From Typha latifolia (lineage: Eukaryota; Streptophyta; Magnoliopsida; Poales; Typhaceae): 64,000 nt of DNA. Below are positions 32,508-45,524 of the stretch, piece after piece (the stretch's first letter is position 1; each line of letters begins with the position of its first letter). The stretch lies in assembly GCA_019914945.1 (NCBI GenBank), contig CM034113.1:5994850-6058849 (forward strand). The letters run 5' to 3'. Below the pieces are notes generated by a model that did no database searches, was not told the DNA's origin, and worked only from the letters and a program-made list of their open reading frames with translations. A program made the position numbers and the translations under genes.

Positions 32508-35500
32508 ATGAAGCGATTCTTCCAGCCCGTGGAAAAGGATGGCTCCTTCAAGAAACCGGCCCTCTCCTCCTCCTCCTCCTCCTCCTCCCCTTGCCCTCCA
32601 AACGAGACCACCGGAGCAATCAAAGATGGAGGAGGAGGAGTTGAGAAGAAGGGTCCTCTCAAGTTCCTCACATGGAACGCCAACAGCCTGCTCCTCCGAA
32701 TCAAGAACGACTGGGCCAAATTCTCCAGCTTCGTTCAGAACCTCGACCCCGATGTCATCTGCGTTCAGGTACTCCTTCACCCCGCCCCTTTGATGCCTTC
32801 TTTGTGTTCTTTTTGGTCGAATGATGTTTTAGCTTAATGAGTCCTTCGATCGAAGTACATTACGCTATTCGGGATGGATTCTAGTTGGTTTTCTTTGAAA
32901 GGTCTTTCTTTGTTTTGACATTTTGGTGGAATAAAATTTTCTGCACATTTCATTTTATGATGATTAATTTTTTGATTTCGAAACTAATGGTGCCATCAAA
33001 CACCTCAATTTACTGAATCGGCTAATAACTTGTGCCTATTATTAATATTTTAAGAATTATGATAGTTGATTTATTAGATAAATAGAATACGGACATATTC
33101 AATAAATGGTTATTTTTCAAATATATAAATTAATAAAAGAACTCATTTTGGTAGGAGGTGCGAATGCCGGCTGCTGGCTCGAAAGGTGCACCTAAAAATC
33201 CCAGCGAACTGAAAGATGACACAAGCTCTTCGCGCGAGGAAAAACAGGTGAGTAATATTTTCTGTTAGGATATTCTGAGCTTTGTCTTTGATATACATAA
33301 CAAATTTGAAACTAACAACCATGCATACCAATTTCAAAGAGCCAATTCTAATGATCTTTTATGAGTTGTTATTTCCTGTCATTACAATACACGGTCATCA
33401 CTCATTGACTGGTAGAGTGGTATGTAATGAACCAGTCTTATTTGCCAAATTAAGATCCTAGTCCTTTCTGGGCTGGAAATTTTCAAGTGGTTACTTACGA
33501 TATTGTCTGCATTATTCTTATGTTATTTCACGTCACCAGTAATCACAGAAGACTTTTCAGTTTTCTTCTTTTCTCTTTGAGTTACCTGCACTTTTTCTTG
33601 ACTTCCCTTGGCTTGTTAGACTAAAATCATCCAATTTGCTCCTTGCTCCAGCTTTTCATCAAGAATTTTTCTCTTATTATTCAGTACTTTATTCTTTTCC
33701 CTGCTTTGAGCAGCCAGAGCATCACTTAGTTCATCCACAATAACACTAGATACACTCTTTCTCAGCTCCTGAGAGGAGAACGTCACTTTGGTCTCCTAAT
33801 GAAGGAGATCCAGCTGCTGCTACCTCTACTTAGGATCTACTCCTAGGGTCCTAGTTATCTTTCCTAAGTTGCTTTCTAAGTTATGAATACCTCAAAATTA
33901 TGTTCACTTGATCTATAAACTTAAAGTTATGATCATTTAGATTGTTTAGTCGCATTTAATGAATGATGAACTATTATGTTTTTTGTTGCATGCACTTAGG
34001 GATATATCTCAATGGCTTCTGCGAATACCTGGTTCGGCGCCATTGGATCCACAGCTGGGCACCTTTAGTAAAAGGGGTTGATAACAAAATCATTTAAAAT
34101 AAGTCTGATCATGTTTCTGATAAAAAATGTTCTCACCACTTAATTGGTTGAGCACTTCCTGATCTCATGGTTTCTCATCAGATAAAGTGGTGATTTAGGA
34201 TAATGAAACTATTACAGAGTTCTGGTTGTTTTAGCTTGATGGCTCATTTTGATTCTTATGCAGGTGGTTTTGCGTGCATTATCAAGTTTGCCTTTAAAGG
34301 ATTATCGTGTGTGGTGGTCTCTTTCAGAATCCAAGTATGCGGGAACCGCTTTGTTTATCAAGAAGCAATTTCAACCAAAAAAGGTGTCTTTCTCCTTAGA
34401 TCGAACAGGTAGATGGCCACTCCTTAGATTGAACATGTTCTGCTATCAAAATATTGCCTGTATTAAAGTTTACTGTCATGCCATGTGTCACCAGCTTCAT
34501 GCCATTCTCTACTTTCTTTGAAGTTTGAACATGTCTGAATGTGCTTCCATATTTCAGAGGACCTGGTAATTTACAAATAAATATAAAATTAATAACCTCA
34601 CAGCACGTAAAATGTGCAATGCACATGAATGACAGTAGTTCATCAAAAATAGTTATCACCCATGTATATGGTAAACTATTATCCTAGTAGATGCTAGTGT
34701 AAGAATTATGAAACATCACCAGCCCTTTTTTATATAAGTTAAAGGGCTAAACTTTCTTGTGCCTAGTGAAAATTGAATTTTAGGGCTAGACAACATGAGC
34801 ATCCTAACAACTATATCAAGATAAATCATAATGAACTTATTCTACAAAAGATAAAATTTTCATCTAGCTAAAAGTGTTTATGTTGTAATTTTGGCTAATT
34901 TTTGTATGTAGTAGCGAGTGTATTTTTCTATAGAGCATTGTGGAATTTCCATGTTGGAGATTGATGACTTGATTTCATCAAGGATGAGGATTGGCTTTCT
35001 TTGTGGGGAAATTTTTTCAAGGTGTTATTTGCATCTTCTTTCTTCTGCCTCTTATGGAGTTATGGTATCACAGTCACCTTGCCATGACTTTGTAATTTGT
35101 AGTAAGTTTGATAACCTGATACAGCAACACAATAATGTAATGCTCAACTATCTTTGCATTTATCATACTATTTTTCTTTCTTCTGTTGTTCTATTGTCAT
35201 GGTGGAGAATTTTTTTTTAAATCTCTTGTTTGCAGCTTCAAAGCATGAACAAGATGGGCGTGTCATCATTGCTGAATTTGAATCATATCTCTTACTAAAT
35301 ACATATGCTCCAAATAATGGCTGGAAGGAGGAGGAAAGTTCATTTCAGAGACGAAGAAAATGGGATAAGAGAATTCTAGACTTTGTTCAGCATGTGGAGA
35401 AGCCTCTGATTTGGTGTGGAGATCTTAATGTCAGGTAATTAGCAGCTTGATATAAGCTTCTACTGTCATCAACTTTTTCTCACTGATGCACAATGTAGTT

Positions 35501-38500
35501 GAGTTGGCGACAGGCTCGATCCTAGTTCGGGAAGTTTATTGATTTATTCCTCTTTCTCTACCTCATCAAATTAAAATGAAAAAAAGAAAAGGAAAGAAGA
35601 GAAGAGAAGAGAATCTGTTTAATTGGCATCTTTGGATAGTAAGTCTCTTTGTAATCATCTTCTGAATGTTAAGTTCAAATTTGATGAACAGAAAGGAGAA
35701 AATTGTTTAACTAGAATATTTTTATATTTGAAAAAATTGTGTTTATTTTTCTGAATTTTGATTGATCAGTTTCATAATGTAAGACTTTTGCTATTAGCCA
35801 AATCTATTTTGAGGATCAGAGGATGTAGGTTTCTGTGGTCAAATCTCGGATCTTTTAGATGACATTTTCTGCTGCATACTTTATAAGTTTATATCAGCTT
35901 AGTTTATCATTAAATTTTGGTGTGATATTCAGTCTGCTATCAAGTCAGAACTGTATGAAGGGAAAGGTTATGTTTTAATGATTTTGGAACTTCGCTAATT
36001 AGATCAAGCATATTTTACAGTTTGACAGACTTTGAGCCTTTTCTAGATATTTTATATCCAAGAAGAAGTGAGGGTCACATTAGATATCAATACCTTTGTC
36101 AAGCACCATGGGTGCAAATCTTTGCTAAAGAAATCTTGGCTAGGTATTTCTCATTAGGTCCAAGCTCCACATATAAGCGTTGGAATTTTTGACCTGACAA
36201 AATAATTTGATATATACCTGAAAGATTTAAGTGGGTTTGTGTTCGTGTTCATTACTTCAACCTGTTTATGACAAGCCAACCTGTTTATGATCTGATAATC
36301 TATTTATAAAACGAGTAACACATATAAACACCCGAATGACTCGTAACCATTACATGTAAGCTATTTAGTTTGTTTATTAAATGGGTTAGATAGGTCATTT
36401 TTAATATTTCAACTCATTTTAGAAACATGTCATGTTTGTGTTGGCTCCTTAAATTAACATTCTTCTGATAAAGCTATTTGGATCTTGGATTTTAATTTTT
36501 CCTTGTTTTAGTTTGTGGATTGGTTTTAAGATGATAAATTAGGTCAGGTTTAGACCTCCTTGATTTGACTTCATTATAGATGATGCAAGCATGGGCTCAA
36601 GGTGGTGGAGACACCACTTTTCGTCACGTTTATTCTCGTAAGCACAAAAGGGCTGCACCCGTGGCCCTTTGGCTTAACGAGGGTTGTGACTAGTCACTTT
36701 CTAGGGCTATTTTCGTCTTTTGTCTTTTACTTTAGTTTGCCTATATAAAAGCTTGTAACCATCTTTTATGGGTTAATAAATATTTTGAGAGCTTTTGTCT
36801 ATTGAGTGTTTGTTGGTGGATTCCAACGTCGGTGGATTCCGACACACCGATTGGTGGATTCCACGGGTTTGATTATTTCTCCCTACTTTTTCTTCTTAAT
36901 TCTACAATCAAGACGTTGTCCTGCATCAGCTTTGGTATCAGAGCAGATCGTTTCCTAGTTTATGGACGCTCCACTGCCTGGATTCTATGCGGCGCTTCAT
37001 CTTTTCTTCGTCAGATCAATCGCTCCACGAACACCAGATTGCTACGAGATCCGTCGCCCGATAACATTAGGATCCAGATCCGAGTTACGCAAGGAGATCA
37101 CCCTCAAGGAGAAAAAAAATAAACCATTACCATCACCAAATCTCCACATAAGGAGATAATCACAAGTAAGCTTTATTCAATAGATTTTCTTTCCCCGTTT
37201 TAGATTTAAAAAAAAAGAGAGAGAGAGAGAAAAAGAAAAAAAAAAGAAAGAGCTCTCTGAAAAAAAAAAAAAGCTCAATGAAATTTTTTTTCCAAAATTC
37301 AGTTTATTTGTTTCATCTTTATCTTTAATTTTGAATTTCGAAAATTTCGAAATTAATTTTAGAAGATATTTTTTTCTTTTTTTTATTTACCTTTCCTTAA
37401 TTTTAGGAAATTAGTTTCTATAATTTTGGGATTAATTTTCATAATTTTGGGGATTAGTTTCCAAAATTTTAGGGAGTAGTTTCCATAATTTCGGGAATTA
37501 GTTTCCATAATTTTTGAAAATTATTTTCCCTAATTTTAGGATAAATATCTATCTTATCTACTTTCCTAACTTAATCCCAACCAACCCAAAACCTAAACCC
37601 ATTAACCCACTAGCCTAAATCTCTCCTCATTCCAAAATCTAACGACCACTAACCAACTAAGCCCACCAGCCTAACCTAACCCATCTTTTAGCCTTAGTGA
37701 ATCGGTAGAAACCTATCCAAAACTGACCCGTTTACCTACAACCCAATCCAAACCCATCGTCATCTTTCTCCTCTTTAGCCCCAGCCGTCACTCACATCCA
37801 TCATCCCATCATCCTTTGTTCGCCGACGCTGCCGCCGACCTCCACAGACGACGCCACCGCCGATTTCCATGGCCCTTGCTCTGCCGTGCCATCATCTTCA
37901 CCACCACCGCTGCCTACCGCTGCCCATGCAACCTCCCTAGCCGCTGCAGTCCCTACCACAGCCACCCGCCACTGCAGCCTCGTCACAGACATCTCTGCTA
38001 TGCCACCTACCATTTCTCCTTTCCCATCCACATCACAAGAAAAGATAGACGCTATTTTAGATAATCAAACAACATCTACTGCAGAAGGAGGGGTTTATCG
38101 TTTTCTCGTTCGATGGCACAGGCGACCAGATTCTGATTGTACGCGGAACACTCGCGAGGAGTTACAGTAGCTTGACCCTGACATTTTGGAGTACTATCAG
38201 AGCCACTCGACTGGGTCGAGTTTCTTCCACCCCGGGAGAGTTGGTGGAGACACCACTTTTCGTCGCGTTTATTCTCGTAAGCACAAAAGGGCTGCACCCG
38301 TGGCCCTTTGGCTTAACGAGAGTTGTGACTAGTCACCTCCTAGGGCTATTTTCGTCTTTTGTCTTTTACTTTATTTTGCCTATATAAAGGCTTGTAACCA
38401 TCTTTTATGGGTTAATGAATATTTTGAGAGCTTTTGCCTATTGAGTGTTTGTTGGTGGATTCCAACGTCGGTGGATTCCGACATCCCGATTGGTGGATTC

Positions 38501-41500
38501 CACGGGTTTGATTATTTCTCCATACTTTTTCTTCTCAATTCTACAATCAAGACGTTGTCCTGCATCAGAAGAAATTTGATTTTTTACCCACCCTAAGTTC
38601 GATCAGGCCATCTTGTTCCATTCCTAACCACAGAAATAAACAGCATACCTTCCATTATTACATTCTCAGAAATCAAAATATCTTGAGATAATGCAAAACG
38701 AGGCAGAAAGAATAGAGATACCCAAGTCTCTATCACCTGTAACTGATAAAGCTAGTATGAATCAAAGGTCCATTCTGAACTCAACATGCAAAATGAAAGG
38801 TATTTTTGTGTCATATGAATCTTCCTTTGGCTATGTAGGTCATATTCCTAGTTTGCCTTATTATTTTCCTTTTTGCAACCTCTAGTCTGCCTTATTATCT
38901 AGGTCATATTCATTTATTGCTTTTCTACTTACCAGTTTGCTATCTTGAACCTTGAAGGTATCATGGTTCTTCCATGTAATGAAGTGTTTTCACTTCAAAA
39001 AGTACTTGGATATTGTCATTCAGAAAAATCAGACATTGTATGGAGTTCCCATCAATTATCTTTATATGTATACATTTCTGCAAATTGTGAGTGATTTCAT
39101 CCCATCAGATTCTGATCTGTTGTAATATCTTTTTGCAGCCACCAAGACATTGATGTGAGCCATCCTGAATTTTTCAGTAGTGCAAAGCTTAATGGGTACA
39201 CTCCTCCAAATAAAGAGGTAACCTTCTTAGTTCCTACCTAACAAGTGCAAACTGCTCAGTCTTCCATTGGCTTGTTTCTCTTTTTGAGAAGAATGGGAAT
39301 ATCCCACCAGATTCAGACTTCCACTGCTGGATCCATGATACAGTAAATTGGTGCTTGCAATAATGATTTTATGCATGACATTGTGATAGCATATGAGAGG
39401 GTACTTAGAAGTTAGAACTATTAACATTGCCCTTGTTTGTATGCTTCTTTTCTTTAGCCCTTCATCCTTAATCTGGTCTTATGTACCTGCACAAAATGAT
39501 TGAAGATAAAATGGTAATATATCTTTTATTATAAATTTATAATGAGATTAAATCTGGACTAAGAAGTGATTTTCTTGGTTGCATCAGTAAATTACTCTAA
39601 TTTTAAATTCACCAGGCTTCTCTTTCAATATTCAGGGGTTATTTTCTTGGTTGCATCAGTGTATTACTCCAATTTTAAATTCACCAGGTTTTTTTTTTCA
39701 ATTTTCAGGTGTTCATTTTACAAGTTATCCTTTATATTTCATTTGTTCTTTATTTATTTCCATTAATGTTTTTAATCATCTTGTCTTTTGTGCAAGATTC
39801 ATTTGATCCAATAACGAATTTATTAGATAAGAAATATTTTCCACATTGCTTTTACTTATGAACCAACCTCTTGATTTTTATCTTTGCATAATCTTATCAC
39901 AGCCTCTTTTCTGATAGATGAAATTATCTTCTTACTTTAGGTGATATCTGTACTGGTAACTATAGTCAAAGCATGAATATCTTTGAAGACTTGCAATTCA
40001 GCCTAATTGATTATCTGCACTGTTATCATTAGTCAATAACAGGAGATCCATTTAACTATGCTGATTCAGTTATCCTGAGAGATCATAATCTTCTAGTTCT
40101 TGATAATCCAGTCATCTATTTCCAAAATTCTTTTCTCTAGGCTGATTGCTGTTTAGGGAAACTAAACAATGAGTTTTCCCTCCTGTTAGCTACTTAGTTC
40201 TTCTGCATCTTCATCATTGGAAGTTCATGTATGTGGGGATAGGTTTTCAGTTGGCATGTATCCATGGTGACCCTATAACTAAGTATTTACCAGCAAAGTT
40301 CATTAGAGCTAGGGCTATAAAATTTTTGGCTCAACATTGAAAGAAGACTTTCATTTATCTGTATCGCAGGACTGTGGACAGCCCGGATTCACCTTGGCAG
40401 AGAGATGTCGGTTCAGTAATATTTTGTCCCAGTGGGTGAATATGACAGAAATCCTTTTAATTTTTACTTTCCCTTTCAAAAGACTATTGAAAACTTTTAC
40501 TCGCTTATTGCTGTCATTTGTTCAACAATCCACACTTCGATGATAATGTATTAGGTTGCCTAAGAGCAATCATATACTTTTAACTGAGTTTGACAGCAGT
40601 TTTTCTAATTTTTATTGGATAATTTTGTTTGAATAACTATTCTCACTCCAAAAAGATATTATCTTCATGTTTTTCATGTTCAATTAATTGACTATTTTCC
40701 ACCATGTATGCTCCAAAGGCAAATTTGAAATCAATGGTCCTTCTACTAAAATTTTCACTTGGTCAGATTTTGTGCAAAAGATGCTCAACGTTGTTTGAAA
40801 TTCAATTAAATTAAGGGGAATTACACTTTACCTCTTAGTAGTTTGGCTCAATTTTATAAAATTCTCATGTACTTTTAAATTAAGCATTTAATCCTCATGT
40901 GGTCTTGATTTTTGATCAAAGTACAACTATTATTTTTTTTATTATATTTGACTAAACTAGAGGTCGAATTTGAAAATCTTCATTATAGATAAAATTAAAA
41001 TTGTAGAGGATTGGATAAGCTTTTCAACGCTTATAATATAATATCGATTGGATTTTAAAGAACAAAGATATGACAGATATATTGAAATAGATGTATATTT
41101 TTGTCATATCTTTGTTATCTAAAATTCAATTGGTATTATTTGAGATGTTTTAAAAGGTTTATCTAATATTCTGCAATTTTATCTCTAATGAGGATCTTTA
41201 AATTAGGTCTTTGGTTTAGTCAAATATAATAAAAAAACGATTGTATCTTGTTAAGACAACATAAGATTTAAATGCTTAACTTGAAAATACATTAATGTTT
41301 TTTGAAATATAGTCAAACCACAGGAGGGGCACAGGATGCAGAGTGCAATTACCCTTATATTAAATACTGCACTTTGGTGATCATGAACTTTGGCAAAAAA
41401 ATCATGAACTTATTTTCTTCTTTAATGGCTGTCAATGACCTTTTCCCTATTCATGCGTGCTACATTCTCATTATCTTCATATAGTTGCTTCTATGTATCT

Positions 41501-44500
41501 AATAGACTTTCAGATGATTTTGTCACAGTAAAAATTAGAGAAGGAAATAGTGATTATTTTTTAACCAAGCAAGGTCTGACAAGAGGATTTGCTAAACCTT
41601 CTAAGCTAGTCGGTATGGAGTATCTGTTGCCGTCGAAGTAAAAGTGACTATGTATTATGTAGCCAAAATCCAAATATTCTTCATACTTTGTTGATATTAT
41701 AGGGAAAACAACTAGATATGGTAGAACCGTAGAAGTATGTTAGGTTGAAATAAGCTGGTTGACTGAAATATAGATCCATTACTATTTCATAGTCTTTTGG
41801 AATTTGCAAACTAAGTATGACACTTGATTGAGTTGATTCATCGTTTCTCCTTATTTTCTGGTTGGCGAGCAAGATCAGATACTTATTTGATGCATATTTG
41901 ATTCCCTTGAAATAAGTCAACCAAATTCATTTGGATTCCCATAAAGAAATGTAACTAATCAACTGATTTATTTTCCAGTCTTGTTTATACTCTATAGTGA
42001 TTTTCATTTGTGTCTTCCTACTTTAAATGCAATTTGTTCATGCTAACCATCCTACATGTAACGTGCACCAGCATACTAACATCAAGCCACATATGTTGGG
42101 TTCTTTTGAAATTATAATAATTCTCAAGCTACATGAATGAAATAGATAAATACTGCATGCAACCTAGAATAACCAAGGCCTATAATCTGTGTGATCTCCC
42201 TCGTCTCATACTAATTACTTCACTCTCTCCTATATTTTTGTTTTTCCTTTCATATTGGAAACTGTCTTTTTATTAAATTCTGAAGTCTATTCTTCAGATA
42301 CTTTGTTCCATGTGCGAGGATAAGATGCACTTTAATTCCCATATTGATTTGCATTACCTTCATTAGTATCTTCCGATTCTATGATATAGGTTCGCATAAT
42401 TTATACTAATAACATAACTTGTAACAGGTCCTTTGCTAAATGGCTCTGGACTCACAACATAGTGAGTGAGCACTTATCATTGCTTCTGTAATCAAATTGC
42501 ATTTTGGCCATTTGGCCACTAAGATTTGTTTAGCTATCCTATTGGAAAAAGGAGTTCAGCTTTTCTAGTGAAATGATTATACAAAGCATGGCACAGGTTT
42601 GTGCTTATGTATTGTCACATTATGTCATCACAATTAGATACAATAACTTCGCACTGAAGTCTTTGGACAAGCTTGAGGTGCGGCAGAGGGTAATAACATA
42701 ATATCACTTCTGTAAGTTGAGTCATATGACTGGTTATACTTTCAGTGATGTCTCTAGCTCTAGCAGCTGGTGTGATTAGAGATTGAGAAGACGCATCGAT
42801 CTGCTCTAATTACAAGACTATATGTGCCTCACTATTCAGTGTTTAGTTACATCTGAAAAACATCTCGTAAGAATAATAAACAACTGATTCATTAGCTCAA
42901 TAGTTGGTAACATTCTACTATAATTCATCATACCAATTAGAGCCCTCTCCAGAAAAGGAAGAGGCAAAAAAGAAGAAAAGAATTGTACTGGCAATTCTAC
43001 TTGTAACTCCCTGGTTTCGCAGAGCATTAAAATCTGCTTTAACTATGAAAATGAAGTACTTGAACATCCAATAGATAGGGTTTATAGTCATATATGCTCT
43101 GACACATAGATGGTGTGCGTACTATTTCTTATACCACTTTTGGATTGAAGTTCTCCTAAAAGACGACTATTTTAGATCACTTTTTCTTCATACTCATTCA
43201 GTTGTAACTTGTGATAGCTTGAGCAAAATTCTTTTCCACAGACAGCTTAATATTCTTCTTTTGAAAGGAAAGTAGAATTGCATCTCAAGCACCTTGGTTT
43301 CTTATTGTCCTGATTGCAGCTTTGAATGTCTAACTGATTTATTATTATGGCATATAGAGGAAAGCTGATAGATGCTTACAGACTTTTACATAAAGAAAAA
43401 GACATGGAACACGGCTTCTCATGGTCTGGCAACCCTATTGGCAAGTAAGGTTTCTTGGATCATGTCTGTTTCGTCTTCTTTTGTTGGTTTTGTTCTTTAT
43501 TGTCGGTTACTAGTTATTTTGTTATCCATGTAGATACTTGGAAGTGTCCTTGTCAAACAAGAAAACAGAAAAAATTGACGTTGTGCTTGCTCATTTTTTC
43601 AATCAAGTACATTATCCCTTTATGTCAGAGGCTACTTGAACATGGAGTAATTTCAATTTCATCCATCTGATGTTTCCAGAAAGCTTATCCTATGTACCTG
43701 TATCCATCATTATGTAGGAATAATATAAATTTGCCTATGTTGTGAGGTACTTATTCATGAAAGGAATGTAAGATGTCTTTTAGATTCTTATTTGGAATTT
43801 CTATTATATATGTTCAACTGTTAAGTGATATTTTTGAAAGACCTCAGATTTTGAATGTATTTGCCATATATCATGTCAAGCCAAATTTCTATTCATTAAA
43901 AATGTTTAAAAATGTCTTCTTTCCTTGAATACATATTTAATCCATTTATAATTTATTTGTTCTAGATATCGAGGCAAGCGAATGCGGATCGACTATTTCA
44001 TTGTTTCGGAACTGCTTAAGGATCAAATTGTTGCTTGCGAAATGCATGGATGTGGGATTGAATTAGAAGGTAATAGAATTTCTCCATCATGTAAAGATGT
44101 TAATGTTTTAAACTTGTTTGAACATGCATACTTATACTTTCATATATTAAATTCCTGTCCACAAGCTAGCATAAAACATGACAAAGGAATTATATGATTT
44201 TTCAAAGTGAGCCATGTCGATCCCTACTATAGAATCTTTTTTTAATTCCTAGGTACACTAATTACTACCAGGCAATGGATGCAAAGTAGTACTTGCTCTA
44301 ATTGGCATGACTTTGAGATGCTTTTATCATTTTTTTATGTTGATTATTGATAAGTATGAAATTCATAATGGAGAAATTCTTTTTGTCACCTTTTTAAAAT
44401 AGATGGCAACTTGTTATATGTTACATTTAGGTTCTAGCAGTATTTGTTCAGCTTTTAATAATCTTTTACCTGAATTTGCATCATTACCTTTATCTTTCAA

Positions 44501-45524
44501 ATGTATTATCTACTACTTTATTAAGCACTATCATCTTGCATGAACCCATGAGTATTTTCTCTCCACTTATCTTTTGAGGGTAAGCATATCTACTCTTTTT
44601 GAAAAATACCTCCTTAGACATGACAGTTTGATTGCATACATCTCTTTTCTCCAGACCTCATGTAGGCAAGATCATGTGTATTGGGATGTCCTTTTATCTC
44701 TTTTGTACCCTATCTTCTTTATTAACAATGTCCTTTGGACATTCATTAATCTCGCTCCAAAAAATTGGAGGAGCACATCTGTCCATCATACAAGTAGTCT
44801 TTTAATTATTTTAGTCATTTAAGTTATAGTTCACATTTAAGTAAGAATAACATGAACTGTTCTCTGCTCTTGGCTTCTTTTTTCTTTTTTCTTTTTTCTT
44901 TTTTCTTTTTTCTTTTTTTTGACGAAAGGCCAAAGCGCAGTTTCATTGAAACAATAAACATCCATGCAAGCTAAAACTGAGTTGAAAACCACCAAACTCC
45001 AAAACACAACACATCCCTCAACTAACATCAAAACTGTAGACAAGAACATCCAGACCTTGAGGGGAAAGTTTAAGGATAATAAACACAACATACTAACCAC
45101 ACTACTACCAACCAGAGCCAAAATTCAATAGCAATCCAACCATATCAGAGTTTAACATAACAAACAAAACAAAACCTTGCACACCACCAACAGACATTAA
45201 AACCCTTTCAGTTGGGTCAAAACATAAAACTAGTTTTTGAGATGCAGCAACAGAAACCCTATCCAGTCCCATCCTTGTCGCCAGATTTCAATCATCGTCC
45301 TCCAGATGCACCACCTCTTCAGTAGAAATCTTCTTAACCTTTTTTTGCAGCTTTCTGCTCCTAATTGCCTGCCCAGCATAAGAACAGAGACGTTATATGT
45401 GAAATGTGTTATTTGTGAAATTCCATTGTAACTCAGCAGGTCTTTATTGCTTCCATTTTTTATTACAGGATTTTATGGGAGTGATCACTGCCCTGTTTCA
45501 CTTCAGCTTTCCAAAGAAGCATGA
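32508..45524 (+). CDS. APE1L: APE1-like AP endonuclease (ExoIII family), complete, 9 exons
   Basis: Exons are 32508-32768, 33155-33247, 34264-34408, 35236-35434, 39139-39217, 40370-40431, 43358-43444, 43966-44069 and 45469-45524. All are GT-AG and in phase, giving 361 residues with TGA at 45522-45524. The enzyme cuts DNA 5' of abasic sites or processes 3' blocked ends in base-excision repair, in the nucleus and possibly organelles. EEP/ExoIII motifs are in order: LKFLTWNANSLLLRIK, ICVQEVRMPAAGSKG (catalytic Glu), the YAPNNGW region, WCGDLNVSHQDIDV (Asp229, Asn231), FSWSGNPIGKYRGKRMRIDY, and the terminal YGSDHCPVSLQL (Asp349, His350). The N terminus MKRFFQP is shared with plant APE1L and precedes a Ser/Gly-rich linker. 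Exon 6 ends at a donor GTGGGT inside CAG, so codon Gln is rebuilt with exon 7. Intron 4 is 3.7 kb, mostly because of a Ty3/gypsy derivative. The start was chosen as the Met before KRFF; an in-frame GTG upstream is ignored. Confidence 0.93.
36230..36440. repeat. Decayed hAT-like repeat in APE1L intron 4
   Basis: AT-rich sequence with motifs such as TTTATTAAATGGGTTAGATAGG and nearby ACCTGTTTATGA repeats resembles the subterminal zones of the hAT element at 7621-10044, with G/C-to-A/T decay. No intact ends are visible. Confidence 0.3.
36603..36928 (+). repeat. Left LTR of Ty3/gypsy derivative
   Basis: A 326-bp repeat beginning TGGTGGAGAC and ending CCTGCATCA, matching 38242-38567 with about 12 substitutions by eye. 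It contains a TATA-like CTATATAAAAGC near 36741. Confidence 0.92.
38242..38567 (+). repeat. Right LTR of Ty3/gypsy derivative
   Basis: 326 bp, about 96% identical to the left LTR by eye. It is preceded by purine-rich GGGAGAG, a weak polypurine tract. Confidence 0.92.
39569..39712. repeat. 72-bp tandem duplication in APE1L intron 5
   Basis: Two units (39569-39640 and 39641-39712) share ATTTTCTTGGTTGCATCAGT and TTTTAAATTCACCAGG. Each ends in a pyrimidine run plus TTCAG that resembles a splice acceptor, so cryptic splicing is possible. Confidence 0.85.
40815..41354. mobile_element. Foldback MITE, Mutator-like
   Basis: A 540-bp element with long inverted arms. The left end is GGGGAATTACACTTTAC and the right end, reverse-complemented, is GGGTAATTGCACTCTGC. 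Further pairs include AAATTAAGCATTTAA with its inverse near 41265-41280, and TTATATTTGACTAAAC with GTTTAGTCAAATATAA. The turn is near 41085. The flanks TTAAATTAA (40806-40814) and TTATATTAA (41355-41363) match at 8 of 9 positions, consistent with a 9-bp MULE-type duplication. It is non-coding and lies in APE1L intron 6. Confidence 0.75.
44875..45200 (-). mobile_element. 5'-truncated LINE tail in APE1L intron 8
   Basis: A tract of T/CT6 repeats at about 44877-44920 (A-tail on the minus strand) is followed by GACGAAAGGCCAAAGCGCAG. Its reverse (TTTGGCCTTTCGTC plus A tail) is a typical 3' end of plant LINEs. The minus-strand frame upstream shows no clear RT or RNase H. The 5' limit is uncertain. 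Confidence 0.55.

Larger units (their letters stand above)
36603..38567 (+). mobile_element. Ty3/gypsy LTR retrotransposon, internal-deletion derivative
   Basis: A 1965-bp element with two 326-bp LTRs. A primer-binding site for initiator tRNA-Met, TGGTATCAGAGC, lies at 36933-36944, four bases after the left LTR. The 1.3-kb interior holds a leader, AT-rich sequence, and a short gag-like N-terminal frame (about 38001-38090, SPFPSTSQEKIDAIL). This runs into the extreme C-terminal integrase/chromodomain-like sequence YRFLVRWHRRPDSDCTRNT and LDPDILEYYQSH, followed by GRVGG at the right LTR. Protease, RT, RNase H and most of integrase are gone, so it is non-autonomous. No clean target duplication is visible (CAAGG against GAAGA). 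It sits in APE1L intron 4 in sense orientation. Confidence 0.88.

Noticed and set aside
36598..38572. CAAGG / GAAGA as target duplication of the Ty3/gypsy derivative
   Set aside because: Only three of five bases match, so I do not claim a TSD.
44837..45121. 94-codon minus-strand hydrophobic ORF ending in poly-Lys
   Set aside because: The Lys run is the A-tail of a truncated LINE; not a gene.
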